This document shows, piece by piece, positions 8,841-21,686 of a stretch of 64,000 bases of DNA (position 1 is its first letter; each line of letters begins with the position of its first letter). Position numbers and translations under genes: made by a program. The notes beneath the pieces are model-generated. The model ran no database searches and had not been told where the DNA came from. It worked only from the letters and a program-made list of their open reading frames with translations. Source of the DNA: Eopsaltria australis (Eukaryota; Chordata; Aves; Passeriformes; Petroicidae); contig JAVTVJ010000822.1 in NCBI GenBank assembly GCA_034509425.1, forward strand, positions 310,001 through 374,000, in the 5' to 3' direction.

Positions 8841-10894
8841 TGGTGATGTTCAATAATCCCTACACTGAATTCCATAGACTATTTTATAGAGGTCACTCCT
8901 ATTTGATTTTGAAAGAGTTTTCTGCATCATCCCTTCCCAGCAGGTCTCCAGCAGGACTTCTGCTCACCCCCAGACCTTCTTGTGTCCATTAAATAATGGA
9001 TGCATTTTATTCCCTTCATTAAACTGAATTTAAAATTCTTATGCTTCATAACATAAATGTAATTCTTTGCTAACTTTACCCAAACCATCTTTTTATTCAA
9101 GTGAAAAGAGATTTTCTGCAGAGCAGTTACAGCTCAATAGAAGGTCTGAGAGATGCTTAATTACAGGGAGGCTCTGAAAATAAAATGCCACTTTTAGAAG
9201 TCTGTCCTCCGGGATTTCTACAAAGTTCCTAATCACAGGAGTTATTAGGAAGAGGTTTAACACAGCTTTCAAAAGAGGAGAATGGTTTAGGAAGATGTGA
9301 ATGTGCCATTAAAAATCCTGATAAATGAAGTAAAAACATTTTTCTTTGTGGTGGAAGCAAACAATGAATGACTTCTTCAGATTCCTCCTCATTTCTGTGC
9401 AGCACTGATGTCCTTTTCTCACTGTAAAAGATCCAAATCAAGCCTTTTAACCTCAGAATTTCTCCATTTTGTCACTCCCAAGGGAACAGCCCTTTTTAAA
9501 AAAGGGACAAGTGAGGAATCCCAAGAATATCAGTGAATGTTCCTTTGCTGAGCTCCCTTGGAGCTGGAGCTTCCAGGGTGAATATTCTGCCTCAGGAGCA
9601 GAATTAGGCAGCCTTAAGGAGAAAAACTTTAACTCCAGCTCCTCCCATCCTCCCTAAATCACTGCAGAACTTGTGCAGGTTCATTTTCTCCTCTTCAGCT
9701 CCCCAGTCCTTTTTTTCTTTTTTTGCTGTTTCACCAGGACAAATTGAGTCTGAGCAGCCCAAAGCACCGAAAGTCCCGCTCTTTTTTATGTGAAAATGTT
9801 ATTAAAGCAGCTGATGCTGAAATGGAAAGAGTTCACATGGCTGGCAGCTTTCATTAAAAAGAAAAGAGAAAGGGTCAAAAAAGAGTTTTTTCACTCGGAG
9901 TTGCAGGAAAAACTTTGGAAATAGGAACAGCACAAATCCCCTAAAACCAGAAGTTGAAATGAAAACAGCAGAGAAACTCTGCAGTGCTCCTGATTTTTAA
10001 CAGCCATGAATTAAAAACCCCATTGAAAGGCCCAGTAAAGGGAATTTTGGGCCCAGACTTAGCAGATTTTAGAGAAAATCACAGACCAGTCAAAGTTTTC
10101 AGATAGCTGGAAAAATAATACCTATTTTCTTTTGATAACCTAAGCAAAGTACCCAAACACGAGAAAGACTCGCAGTCAGGGATTTTCATTTTGAATTTAA
10201 CACATCAACAAAATATTTCTCCGTGAAAAAAGCAATTTTGAGCCTCTCCAAACGTTCCCGCTCACTCCAAGCACAATGTTTCTCTGTGATTTATGAGCAT
10301 TTAAACTTTATTTAACATCTTCTCCCTTCTTTATGGGGCAATTTTTGAATAGGAATGCCAAGAAGGGAAATAAAATAGCCCATGTGTGTTATTGCAGCAG
10401 CCCCTAAATCAACATTATCCTGGAGTGCAGAAACTCCCAGTTTTCTGTGGGTTTTCAGTGCAGCCCTGGTGACACCGAGCTCTAAATCACACCCGTGAAC
10501 AAACCTGTTGTAAATGTGCAAAAAAGATTTTATTAATATCTTCCTGAAGAATTCCCCCAGTGATTTGCAGGGCCCACGTGGGGGTGGGGATTTATCTGCT
10601 CACAGGATTTTGGGGGCTCACTGGGGTGCTGTGGGTGGTGTCAGGGGATCCTGGCTCCCCCCTCCGTGGGTTTTTGTCTGCTCAGGGAGCACAAAAGATG
10701 TCAGAGCTTAAATAAACCATTTTGTTTTTTCACTTTCCCTGCTCAAAAGGTGTCAGAGTTTGAATAAACCAATGTGTTTATTCTCCTGCAGCACTGATAT
10801 TTCCAGGATATCATCCCCCAAAACTGCCCAAGGGTTGTTGCATCTCAGTGCTGCCAAAAATGAGGTTTCAATGCCTCTCTAGGTGCAGTCATGG
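8841..10894. other. Intergenic, AT-rich single-copy sequence
   Basis: No gene or repeat was recognised and open frames are under 80 codons. About 10140-10540 has the even, low-CpG, TAAT/ATTA-rich texture often seen in vertebrate conserved non-coding DNA. That is an impression only. Confidence 0.5.
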
Positions 10895-11040
10895 AAGCTC
10901 AGAATCCAGGAATTGGGTTTGGAGGGACCCTAAAGCTCATCCCATTCCACCCCTGCCATGGGCAGGGACACCTCCCACTGTCCTAGGGTACTCCAAGCCC
11001 TGTCCAGCCTGGCCTTGGGCACTGCCAGGGATGTGCTGGC
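10895..11040 (-). mobile_element. CR1 3' fragment (antisense)
   Basis: Contains GGGTTTGGAGGGACCCTAAA, CCATGGGCAGGGACACCTCC and CCTGGCCTTGGGCACTGCCA. These are the standard order of blocks in the reverse complement of an avian CR1 3' end. Confidence 0.9.
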
Positions 11041-12200
11041 CTTGGGAATGAGTGGGCTGAGGTCTGGTGGCAGTCCCAGAGTTATCCCCACAAGGATGAG
11101 GAGCTTTCCCAGGTACAGGTACAGGAGGACTCCCCCAATATCCATCCATCATTCCTGCCAAGGAGTGGCCCAGCCTCCCTCCACTGAGCTGAGTTATTTT
11201 CCATGTGCTCCTTCCCTTCCTGACTGAATTTATGGCAGGGACACTTCCAGGATTGGAACTAAAAATGTAAAATAATGGCAAATGGTGCATTCAGAAATAC
11301 CCACCTAAAAATTTAAATGAGGTTCCACAGACTTCACACAGAACGCCCCTGGCCAAATCCAGAGTCTCAGTAAGGATTTGACATTTCCCTCACTCTGACC
11401 ATTATCTAATCCAAAAACTGGGGGAGAGGGTGGGGAATCAGCACTATTAAAATAGCCTGCATAAAATCTTCCTTGGAAAAATTTACCATGAGGAAAAGGT
11501 CAGCTGGACATTTTGACAGCACGGTACAGTGAGGGCCTCCAAATAGCTTCAATCATTCAGGTCTTTTTTATTGGGAACTTCTTTTGTCAGTTCCTAGCAC
11601 TTAATACTTGAAAATACGTCTGACACAGCAATTAAAATGTCATATTAATCATCCTGGTGTGCATTGTTTCTTTACTTAACCTATTTTATAGACACTGATA
11701 TATTTTGGTACTGAACACCAGCTGGAAATGTTTGTCATCTTCATGGAATGGACTGGAATGATCCTGAAATGCTAAGGGATCCCAGAAGAGCAGAAGTTTC
11801 TGTAATTGTTGCAGTTGAGTCATCACCTCCTAACAATTGGTTTTTCCAGGTCACCTTCAGGGAAGCGTCCAACACAAATTTTCCTCATTTATGGACCTGT
11901 TTGTCTCCTTGTGCTGCTTTTCCAGCCACATTCCCAGTCCAGCCACTCTGCTGCCCTGGCTCCCTTCTCCTCAGGCATAATCCCATTTTTCCCTTACAAA
12001 CCACCCATAGGCTCTGCCAGCAGCCTTGCATTGGGTTAGTGTCATGGTAAGAAGCAAAATCAAAATTGAGGTGCTTGAATGAAGGGTTTTATTAAAAAAT
12101 GGAGGTGTCTGGAGAGGCCAAACCTCCTGCAGCTCTTGGGGCTGTGAAACAAGCAGGTGGCAGAGCAGCCTTCCCTTCCCTGTGCAGCCCTTGCTGCTCT
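11041..12200. other. Intergenic
   Basis: No gene was recognised. The longest frames (about 100-116 codons near 11750-12320) have no motif I know, and one runs into CR1. The sequence at about 11560-11720 is AT-rich and complex. Confidence 0.5.
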
Positions 12201-12440
12201 TAGAATCACAGAAATGGGAATCATGGAAATCATGGAATGGGTAGGGTTGGAAGGGACCTTCAAGACCATCTTGTTCCATTCTCTTATCCCTTCTACTATC
12301 CCAGGCTGCTCCAAGCCCCATCCAGCCTGGCCTTGGACGTCTCCAGGGATCCAGGGGCAGCTACAGCTTCTCTGGGCACCCTGTGCCAGGGCCTCCCCAC
12401 CCTACTCACCCCAAAATCCTCATTTCCTCGTAAATTTGAG
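12201..12440 (-). mobile_element. CR1 3' fragment (antisense)
   Basis: Begins with imperfect octamers (AATCACAG, AATCATGG) and continues GGTTGGAAGGGACCTTCAAG, then GGCTGCTCCAAGCCCCATCC and a stretch ending in CTCTGGGCACCCTGTGCC. Confidence 0.9.
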
Positions 12441-14133
12441 TGAGGGGATCTTTTCTGGAGCTCTCACTGCACAGTCTGTGGGAGCACTGCTACCATGATT
12501 TAATTACATTATTCTGCAGCCCCGCTATCCCAGAGATTCTAAAGAGAAACAGCACAAATCTTCCCCGGGTCCCAGTGCCCTCAGCAGATTTAAAGCCCGT
12601 GCAGTTTGAGTGGGTTTAGAATTTATTTGAAAGCCTTCTTACACCAGTACAATTTATCCACAGAGATCAGCAGTTTACATCGTATTGATTAATGCACTTA
12701 TTGATTTATTCTGCAATTGTACTGGCCAGGTTTATACAGCACTGGAAAGTGCTATTTTCCAGGAGTGATTGACTTCTTTCTTTATTGACTAAAATGAGCT
12801 GATAAAAATCATCCACTGGCTGAGCTAGAAGTACATTTTTTTTTTTTTGGTGTATTCCTGCTTCCAGCAGAGAAAAGTAGGAGACAAACGCTGCTGCAGA
12901 GAACAGGAAAGAAGTTCCAAGGTTTAACCCCTCTGGAATTACCCTGGCTGGGCTAAGTTCAGCCCCAGCCTTAGCCAGGTGAGAAGCTGGGAAGGTAAAA
13001 AGGCAGGCAGGAGTTTGGATTTGGAGGAGGAGGATTCATCTGCTCTTTCTTCTTCTTCTCACTCCGCTCTTTCTTCTTCTCAATTCAATGCCTGAACGTG
13101 TTTTTCAGAGCTTTCTCTGCTCCTAAATCTGATGTCACTGTCCCCTTCCCTAAAAATTGGGAGCTTCAGGTGGGCAGCTAGGAAGGGCTCAGGTGTCCCC
13201 CCAAAGGGTGGAATGTTGCTTTTCCTGCTGGTTTGGGGAAGGTGCTGCCTGCAGGTGGAGTTCTTGTAGCCCCTCGTGGCTCTGCAGTGCCATAAAGTGA
13301 ATAAAGCAGCCACTGATCCTGGTTTTTCCAAGGTTTTCCCAGTTTGAGGGAAGAGCCCTGTGCTCCTGAAATGTTTTGCTGTGAATCACACCAGCTCTGA
13401 GCTGTTCTCCTGGTGGAATTGCTCCATCAGGCCAAGGAAATTCCACTTTTAACAATACCCACGGTGCAGAGCTGCATCCTCCCCACAGCCCTTCAAATAT
13501 CCCAGCTCCATGCTAGAGGGTGAAACACATTTATTTGATGTCATCTCTGCTATTTACAAGTCAGTATTGTTATATTCAAATTTTTATATATATTTTTAGT
13601 CTTTATATATTTGCATTTTTAGTGAAATAAATAAAATAAAATTAATAGTGATTGATAAAGAGCTCCCATAGAAATGATCCATGCAAACCCACGCTGTTGC
13701 TGTTCAGAAATGCTCTCTACCAGAAAAGTTCTTCCAGGCCATTGAGTTTCACAAGGCTTTTAAAATTTCTCTTAAAGTCTGACTCGTAAAATAAACCTTT
13801 GTTCCTATTTAATATGCACACGTCTCTCTCCCAATATCCCAATTGTCTGTTAGAAGAGAGAACTCTGCTCTGCTGTTGTAATTTTGGCAAAAGATGATGT
13901 TTGTTCCATCAAGCAATGGATTTAAGGCAGGGAATAGTCTGGGGTTACGGATTTACATTCCCAGGGATCTGCTCAGGAGGAATTTTCATCCCCAAGGATA
14001 AGCTCGGGTGCACCTGGGGCAAGGTGAGGGGCACAACCACCTCCAACCCTGGCACACACAGGGGAGTGTTAGCAAAAAGGAAATTCAGAATAAAAGTATA
14101 AAATAAAAAATAAGAGTTGGTAAATAAGTGATT

Positions 14134-14164
<31 letters not shown>

Positions 14165-15279
14165 CATGAAATATCCATACATGCAAACTCACAAATGAAT
14201 TCATACATGAGGAGCAGGAAATGGAGAGCTGAGGAATGAAAACAGCACCACATTTCTGCTCTTCCCTCCGTGCCTGAGAAAGGGAATCACAGGAGGGATC
14301 CTGCACTGCACACACATTGCTATCAGGGCCCAGAATAATTTATCTAATTCAGCCCTGGCAGCACATTCCAAAGCAGGAGCTCCCAATCATCCCCCTGCAT
14401 TAGGAGATGTGTGTTCCTTCCTGCAGCCACTGCAAGATTTCCTCCATAAACACGTCCTGCTGTAAATACAGCCCTGGCTCTCTCACTTATTGCTTGTTGG
14501 AGGAAATAAAATAACAACATGCCTCGCACTTTAAAACCTTGTTTATAAAACATCTTCATAAACCCACTCAGAGGCACATCTCAAATCAAATCATGGCCGT
14601 TGCTCCCCATCATGCCAGCCCTACAAATTGATTATTTTCTTTAAATTAAAGCCATCAACTACAACAGGGCTGCTTTGGGCCACTTCACAACTTTCAGTAA
14701 AATAAGCCTGCCAGCATTTATTGATTCATGGGCACTCTGGGCCGTGCTGGTGCCTACCTGGGCATTTCAGAAAATTAAAGAGCCCAGCCCAAATGATGCC
14801 TTTGGGTTTTAATCCCTGTGGTAGCCAGTGGCTGACAGGGCTTTCAGCATCATTCGAGGTGGGCAGGATGTTGACTGGGTATCCATGGGATTCTCCCAAC
14901 CAGGCAGGCACTGGCAGCCTCTCTGTCCTGGTCCCCTTTTATCAAAGTCCCTGGATTTTTATGGCATTGCTTTTGAGGTCTGTTGACATCCTCAGATTTT
15001 CCTATTTTTCCCTCAAAGGTCTCCATTAAAACAATTTGCTGGCAACCAAAGAGCTGCAGTCGTGTACAGAGACTCTCAGACAGAAATTTGGGTTCTCTAT
15101 GGTTTTAAAGAACTGGCAAGGTTCAGGTACCCCAAAATTTGGAGTTTAATCTTTTGCAGCTTTCCTTTTTGGTTCTTTTTTTTTTCTCGCTGGGAATAAC
15201 CTAAAGATGGTTAATTTTTCAGCAAAGAGCGTTTTCCCATTTTAACATTTAATTATGGAATTATGGAATTCTTATTAAT
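12441..15279. other. Intergenic with an AT dinucleotide run
   Basis: No gene was recognised. It contains the (AT)n run at 14138-14164 and a TTCTTCTTCT-rich patch at 13045-13080. Confidence 0.55.
14138..14164. repeat. (AT)13 microsatellite
   Basis: An uninterrupted AT dinucleotide run of 27 bp. Confidence 0.97.
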
Positions 15280-15550
15280 TATGGAATCCCACAATGGTTT
15301 GGGTTGGAAGGGACATTGAAATCATTCCAGTGCCACCCCTGCCATGGGCAGGGACACCTCCCACTGTCCCAGGGTGCTTCAACCTGGCCTTGGGCACTGC
15401 CAGGGATCCAGGGGCAGCCACAGCTTCTCTGGGAATTCCATTCCAGGGCCTCAACACCCTCAGAGCCAAGAATTCCACCCCAACATCCCATCTAACTCTG
15501 CCTTCTATCAATTTAAAGCCATTCCCCCTTGTCCTATCGCTACCCTCTTT
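15280..15550 (-). mobile_element. CR1 3' fragment (antisense)
   Basis: ATGGAATCCCACAATGGTTT then GGGTTGGAAGGGACATTGAA, the CCATGGGCAGGGACACCTCC block and a downstream CATTCCCCCTTGTCCTATCG, which marks a fragment of about 270 bp. Confidence 0.92.
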
Positions 15551-16481
15551 AATTAATTCATTAATTAATTACTAGTTTTGGAGAATATTTTTTATTCAGC
15601 TAATGCAAGACAGAATTTTTAAACAAAACACAGTTCAAAAAAGAAAAACTGGAACTTTTCTGTGGTTGGATACTAAAACATGAGGGGTTTTTTTCTCCAA
15701 CAAAACCACATTTTCTTCTGTTTCTCCCTATTTTTGCAGAGAACAGGGGTTGCCAAATCCTTCTCACCACATTTCCCCAGATCTGTGTTTCCCGAAGCTG
15801 TTGAAGCCAAAAGAGGCACCAGGATGCTCTTGGTGTGATGCTGTGGTTGTGCTTTGTCCTTCAGGATTCCCTTCAGGGTGGAAAGGATCGAGGAATCACC
15901 TCCTCCAAAACACCCCCTGTTCTGGGAGCCAAAATTTGGCTGATTGCCCCGAGCTGTTGTTCTTCCCTCTACACAACAACTGTTGAGTGGAAATAATTTG
16001 AAATTAGAGAATGAAATTAGTTGGAAAAATACCCACAAATATCTGCAACATCATTTTTTAATTCTTTGAAGATGAATGGAAGAGAAGGAGTGATTAATTC
16101 AAGCTTTGCTTTGCAGATGATCTCTCAGGCCTCACCACGTATGCACACAGTCAATATTTTGCAAATGTTTTGATTAATAAATCTTTATATAGCCCACTGC
16201 AACTTTGTGGATTTAAATTGATGCTTGCACTCTGCATACTGATTTTCCCTGCATGGTTTCCTGACTCAGGCTCGTTAGTCCAAAGGAAAGAAAACAAAAT
16301 AAACGCTGCTGAACACAAAATAATTCATTTTCACCACATAAGGTATAAAACCCTATAGAAGCCACTGTGCTCCAGCCAGAAAAAGGTTCCACCTCCAGCT
16401 CAGTTTCCCCAGTACCATCCCTGGATTTTTTCTGGGATATCTCTTGCTCCAACAGCAAAAATAAAGAAAGGAGGTTGTTGA
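15551..16481. other. Intergenic
   Basis: It starts with an ATTAATTAATTCATTAATTA-type low-complexity stretch (15550-15572). No gene or other element was recognised. Confidence 0.5.
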
Positions 16482-16757
16482 AAGGTGGGGGTTGGGCTCT
16501 GCCCCTAGGGAACAGGGACAGGACAAGGGGAAATGGCCCCAAGCTGTGCCAGGGGAGGCTCAGGTTGGACATCAGCAGGAATTTCCCCATGGAAAGGGTG
16601 GTCGGGCATTGGAAGGAGTTGCCCAGGGAAATTTGGAGTCCCCATCCCTGGAGGTGTCCAAGGAACACTTGGATGTGGCACTCAGTGCTCAAGGATTGGG
16701 GACAGCTCGGTGATCCTGGAGGACTTTTCCAGCCTCAGTGATCCTGGGATTCTCTGC
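16482..16757 (+). mobile_element. CR1 3' fragment (sense)
   Basis: Contains GGGACAGGACAAGGGGAAAT, GGCTCAGGTTGGACATCAGC, CCCCATCCCTGGAGGTGTCC and a terminal GATCCTGGGATTCTCTG. It matches the sense CR1 3' UTR over about 275 bp. Confidence 0.92.
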
Positions 16758-18499
16758 ACACTCTCAGGTTAAAGCTGCTCACCTTTAATGCTGGAGCAGA
16801 GGTTTGTTCTTGCTTTGCTATTTGCTTTGAGTTCTGTTTAATGCCACAAGCACTGAGTGATTCACAGCCTGCCTGGAGCAGCTTCCAAATAACCCTGGAG
16901 CACGAAGTGGAGGCACCATGGGCTGAGCTCATCCTGGGGGGATCTGAGCTCCTGATCCCTCCCCTTTCACCAGATCTGCACAGATCCAGCCCCTCCCAAA
17001 CCCACCTACATTGAGATAAACCCCATGATTGCAGTAAAACTCATTAATAAAATGGTCTGAGTGAAGGGACAGTGGAAGTCTCATGAGTGTCTCCTGTTAG
17101 GGAGAGAAACCAGCATGGAATCTCTTTGGCAACGCCATCACTCACAGGAAATATAAAAGGCAAAATGAATAAAATAAAACAGGAGATTAAAAGGGTTTTA
17201 TTTGGTTTTTGATGCACAACAGGATCACTGGAAGGAGCTTTTTCTTCACATGTACCTCCCACAGCCCCTGATTCTCTTCACTCCTTTCCTGATCACATTT
17301 TCAATCCCCTCGAGTGCTCCTCTGCTTCTCACCTCTTGTTCTGGCACTTCTGCAAACATTCCTGCAGATCCACATAAACCTCAGCCTATAATCCATGGAA
17401 TTTCTGGGACAGGGAAAGTGGGTGCTGTCACTGAGCCGCACAGGGGGTTCACTGTGGATCCCTCTTCTTCCCGATTTTTATCATTAAATGAGTTTAACAA
17501 CTCCTTTTCTCCATCCAGGCTGAAGCTTGGAGTCACATCCAGTGACTTCTCCGAAGTTTTATCTAATTCTGACACTGGATTATGGAAATAAAACAGGTAC
17601 CTTAATTCTACACTTAAAACATCCCCAAAAGATTGAAGCACGCTTGGGCTAAGCTGATCCTGCAAAAGGAGCCATTTTTTATAAAGAAACCCCCATAAAA
17701 CCACTCAGAGAGGATGCTCAGTAACATTTTTTTAATAGTAATGGAGTAGATTAATGGGAAAAAATTTGGACCCCAGCATTATAACTCTTGCAGCAGATAT
17801 TATCATTAGGTGCATTTCACATTATCACTAATTTTGTATTCAGCATGCCAGGACCATTAATTCAGACCCAGTCTGCTGCTGAATGAGGCAGATTGCTTAA
17901 GAAAATAAACGTCTCTATTACTTTTTATAGTGTTGAAATTAATTTACAGTTCCAGTTTGTGAGAACTAAAATGGAGAATTAAAACTATATTTGGTACCTG
18001 AGATTTCTCAGAGATTAGCATTCACGAGGCAGTAAAAATATTAACTGCTTTAAATAATGCCTGCAATATTTCCAGGGTTATGAAGCATCTTCTCTTAGCT
18101 CATTTTAATTTATTTAGCATCCATCTCTCTAAGCACATTCACACCACTGGAAGATTAGAACGAGATCATTGCATTAAGAGAAATGCTATTTACAGTGATG
18201 TGTAGTATCTGTATTTCCAGGGGCTTTGGAAGGGATGAAAATAAAAGATTTTGATGATGTCTTTAAGGGCTCTCCCGCTGCCTTTGTGCTGCAAGGAAAG
18301 TCAGAGTTGAGGGGAATTTCTGAAGCAAAGTGGCATCGAGTCAGGAGTGGAGTAAATAAAACCTTTATGGGAGAAGGGGAACTCGATAAAACACACAAAG
18401 AGACAACAACAGTCCTGGATTTGTCTCTGAGAATCCAAGGTGTGGAAGAGAGAAATGGGGGAACAGGAGTCTTCAAGCTAAGCCAGTGGATGCTGGAAA
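16758..18499. other. Intergenic, including an AT-rich block that may be conserved
   Basis: No gene was recognised. The 17202-17591 frame (129 codons) has no known motif. Sequence 17730-18180 is AT-rich, complex, nearly CpG-free and rich in ATTA/TAAT cores, as in many developmental enhancers. Conservation has not been tested. Confidence 0.45.
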
Positions 18500-18921
18500 A
18501 TTATGGGATTGTGGCATTGTTTGGGTTGGGAGGGACCTTAAATCTCATCCAGTGCCACCCCTGCCATGGCAGGGACACCTTCCACCGTCCCAGGCTGCTC
18601 CAAGCCCCATCCAGCCTGGCCTTGGGCACTGCCAGGGATCCAGGGGCAGCCACAGCTTCTCTGGGCACCCTGTGCCAGGGGCTCCCCACCCTTCCAGGGA
18701 ATGATTCCCCCCCCAAAATCCCACCTAAACACACTCTCTGTCAGTGTGAAGCCATTCCCTGTGTCCTGTCCCTCCATCCCTTGTCAATTGTCTCTCTCCA
18801 TCTTTCATGTCCCTCCTTCAGGCCCTGCAAGGCCACACTGAGCTCATCCCAAAGCTTCTCCTCTGCAGCTGAGCAACCCCAGCTCTCCCAGCCTTTCCTC
18901 ACTGGAGAGGTTCTCCATCAT
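18500..18921 (-). mobile_element. CR1 3' fragment (antisense, about 420 bp)
   Basis: One of the longest CR1 copies in the window. It runs from GTTTGGGTTGGGAGGGACCT through the CTCCAAGCCCCATCCAGCCT block and CAGCTTCTCTGGGCACCCTG to AGCAACCCCAGCTCTCCCAG and TTTCCTCACTGGAGAGGTTC. The 244-codon frame over it is partly CR1 and not a gene. Confidence 0.94.
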
Positions 18922-21044
18922 GATTTTCTGGTTGTTGTTTCAGTCTCCTCCAAGAACTAACACCCAGTTCTGGCTGTCAGGGCTGTGCTCACTCTCCCTG
19001 CAGTCCCATCCAGCCATCACTGAACACAGCCCATTATTTCTGGTTGGAAACATTAAAAAAAATCACAATCACTACCCAAAACAGGCAATAATTTTCTTGT
19101 TTGGACACGTGGGGCTTTTTAAACCTTCTGTGTGAACCCAAGCCCTCAATGCTGCCTGTCAGAAATCCCCTTGGAATGAATGAATGAATGAATGAAAGGC
19201 TGAGCTCCTTAAACAAGTGGCTGATAGGAGCAGCTGAAGCTTAAAGAAAACCATCAAATTTCATAAGGAAATTGGATGAGTTGGCCACAGTGTCACTGCA
19301 GGATTAGGATCTCAGTCAATAACATCTGTTCTAATATGTCCTTCACAGAAGGAAGAAAATGGGATTTAAATTTAAATCCACAGATTGAACAAGAGACGGA
19401 GTGGCAGATTCAGAGCTAACAAGGTGCAACACTTCCTTTGAGGCTTTGGTAAATTCAGGTTTGATTTGGATATTTAGTGATCAAATGAAATATCAGCTTG
19501 ATTGTATCTGTCTGCAGAAAGCTCGGAGCAGCTGATCCAACCTTTTCCTGCATCTTTAAACTTTGAGTTTGGAATCCAGTTGGAATAATTGGAAGGATAC
19601 AAAAAGCTCCAAGCACTGTTAGGACCACGTGTGATGGGAAATTGTTTTGCAGATCTCCTGCAGTAACAATTTAAGCAAAGAAAATCACTGCTTGACCATT
19701 CTTCCATATAAACATCATTTCCTTTGGGTGCCATTGGAGAAGAGATGATGCTCCCAAAGACTTTCTCGTTGCTTACATTGATAGTAATTCTTATTATTTC
19801 AGATTGGAGGGGTTTCTATTAGGGCTTTTAGGATGAAAGCACCTCAAGCTGAGATTTTAACAGCTGAGTTCATACTCTGAAGCACACAAATGGCACTGCC
19901 TCAAGTTTTCATTAAAAAAAAGAAGGAAAAAAGCAAAGAAAATATACTGTTCTTAATTCTGAAGGCTAAACCCCAAATGCCTGAGTGCCATTTTATGAAA
20001 ATCTCCTTTACATCAGGAGAGTCTCCAGCGTTCCACGGCGCTGCCTTTGCAATAATGGTTTCAAATGGGAACATTTATTTTTCCCTGGTTTTTAGTAGCT
20101 CCGGGAGAGGCAGGGGGCTAATTACCAATGCTGAGCTGCAAGGGTCAGATGGAGAGGAAAAAATAAAACTAAATGTTTCTGAAAATAGGTGAAGGATCCT
20201 GCTGTGGCAAATTCGGATGATGTAGCCTGGTGCTGTGGGTTTTTTACCCTGTAGTCTATAAGTTATAGCAGAGTTGGTGTTTTTTTGAGTGGGAACTGGC
20301 AACTGTTTGTAAAGAGACACAATCAGACCTGGGAAAAACAAGTTATTAAAAGATTGAAAGGTGATTTTCCCCTTAAAAACAAGGCACATTTAAATTTAAA
20401 TATACATAACATCAGCAGCTGAGAATGCAGAGGTCTCCTCAGCACAGAAATCAGGAATTCACCTTCAATGCTCTTCTTGCAGGTGGGTTGGCTGCTGCAA
20501 GAGGAGTATCCAAAATAGGTCATTGAGAGAAGAAAAGCCTGAGTTTAAAATTATTTTCTTGCTCAGCTTTGCTTCCGCGTCACCCTAAGATCCTGGCAGG
20601 GGAAACTACGTGGGGCTTCTCCCTGTCTTTTGAAGGTGGCCTCGTTGTCACATCATTGTCTGGTAAAAAGGGCAAAATGAAAAGAAAAAAGCCCAAATTT
20701 ATGGGTGAGTCAGAGTGAGTTGAAACAGAGAGGTATAAAATTTGTGAGAAGGAATGTGGGGTGTTGGAGATGATCTATGAACCCAAGCCTGGCCTTGTCT
20801 GCCTCCCTGGGACCACTGGCACTGCTGCCTGTGGGAGATCTGACAGAAAATCCCAAACTGCCTGGTTAGGTGGGTTCTGACAGAGCCCAGAGCAGCAGCA
20901 GGAGACCAACACAGTCATGGCAGGACATCCAAAAGTCTGATTATCCCTTCCCTGTTTCCTTGAGGAGAGCAAGAGCCGATGGCTTTTGGCCCCAACTCGC
21001 CCTGGGAGCCCTTCCCATGACAGGGTGAGCTGACACTGGCACAC
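18922..21044. other. Intergenic
   Basis: No gene was recognised. It contains the GAAT repeat at 19174-19197. Open frames are at most about 104 codons and have no recognised domain. Confidence 0.5.
19174..19197. repeat. (GAAT)6 microsatellite
   Basis: Six consecutive GAAT tetramers. Confidence 0.95.
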
Positions 21045-21686
21045 AGAGCCCACCAGATATTTTGGATATTTCATTTTAACACCCTGCAGAAACCTTTAGG
21101 AGCCTTCTAGACCCCAAAGCAAAAGAGTTAAACCCCTGCAGGAGCACCCTCTGTCCTCCCAACCAAGGATCTGTGTCACCCTGGTTTTTGCAGTGTTCTA
21201 TGTTTTACTTCAGTAGTAGAATTTCCCATGCATTTTCTATAAACATAGTCCATGTTTTCTTAACTGGCCTAGATTGTTTTGAACTTCTAGATTGTTTTTC
21301 ATGCCTTTCTCCTGAGGTGGAGAAAGATGATAGACTGTGTGATTATCCTGTGGAATGGTGGAGGTGGTAACCTCATTGACCAATCCACGATTGTCTTAAG
21401 AAAGATATAAAAATGAGTGAATAAAAAAAGGCAGGCTCTCTCTTTTCTGGTCCTGCCTCAGTGGTTCCTGACCTGCTGTAAAATCTGTGTTTCTTTCGTG
21501 TCCAACAGTGCGACAGATCTGCTCTTTCCCATGGGTGTCAGAGCCCACCAGATATTTGTGGATATTTCATTTTATCACCTTGCAGAAACCTTTAGGAGCC
21601 TTCTAGACCCCAAAGCAAAAGAGTTAATCCCTTGCAGGAGCATCCTCCACCCTCCCAGCCAGGGATCTGCTCTTTCCATGGGTGTC
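21045..21686. repeat. 147/148-bp tandem duplication, first copy split by an LTR
   Basis: Copy 1 is 21045-21173 plus 21522-21539. Copy 2 is 21540-21686. Both start AGAGCCCACCAGATATT and share CAGAAACCTTTAGGAGCCTT, CTAGACCCCAAAGCAAAAGA and GGATCTG followed by CTCTTTCC. They are about nine-tenths identical by eye. The copies become contiguous head to tail once the inserted LTR is removed. Confidence 0.9.
21174..21515 (+). mobile_element. Solo LTR of an endogenous retrovirus, 342 bp
   Basis: The element begins TGTCACCC and ends GTGCGACA, giving a TGTC...GACA terminal inverted repeat, and is flanked on both sides by GATCTG (21168-21173 and 21516-21521). Inside, in order, are CCAAT at 21380-21384, TATAAAAA at 21406-21413, AATAAA at 21420-21425 and a CT/GT-rich region before the 3' end. 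This order gives the + orientation. A 6-bp target duplication and a short LTR with the poly(A) signal just after the TATA box suit a class II (alpha/beta-like) avian retrovirus; that class is inferred. No coding region, primer-binding site or second LTR is present, so it is a recombined solo LTR. Confidence 0.87.

Noticed and set aside
18226..18960. Longest open frame in the window, 244 codons (+)
   Set aside because: More than half of it translates an antisense CR1 (18500-18921). The N-terminal part matches no family I know and lacks exon-like splice context.
21174..21515. A provirus with gag/pol/env near the LTR
   Set aside because: No primer-binding site, coding remnants or second LTR in either direction; solo LTR only.
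21045..21686. The two 147/148-bp copies as a pair of LTRs
   Set aside because: They lack TG...CA ends, TATA and poly(A) signals. The real LTR lies inside copy 1 with its own target duplication.
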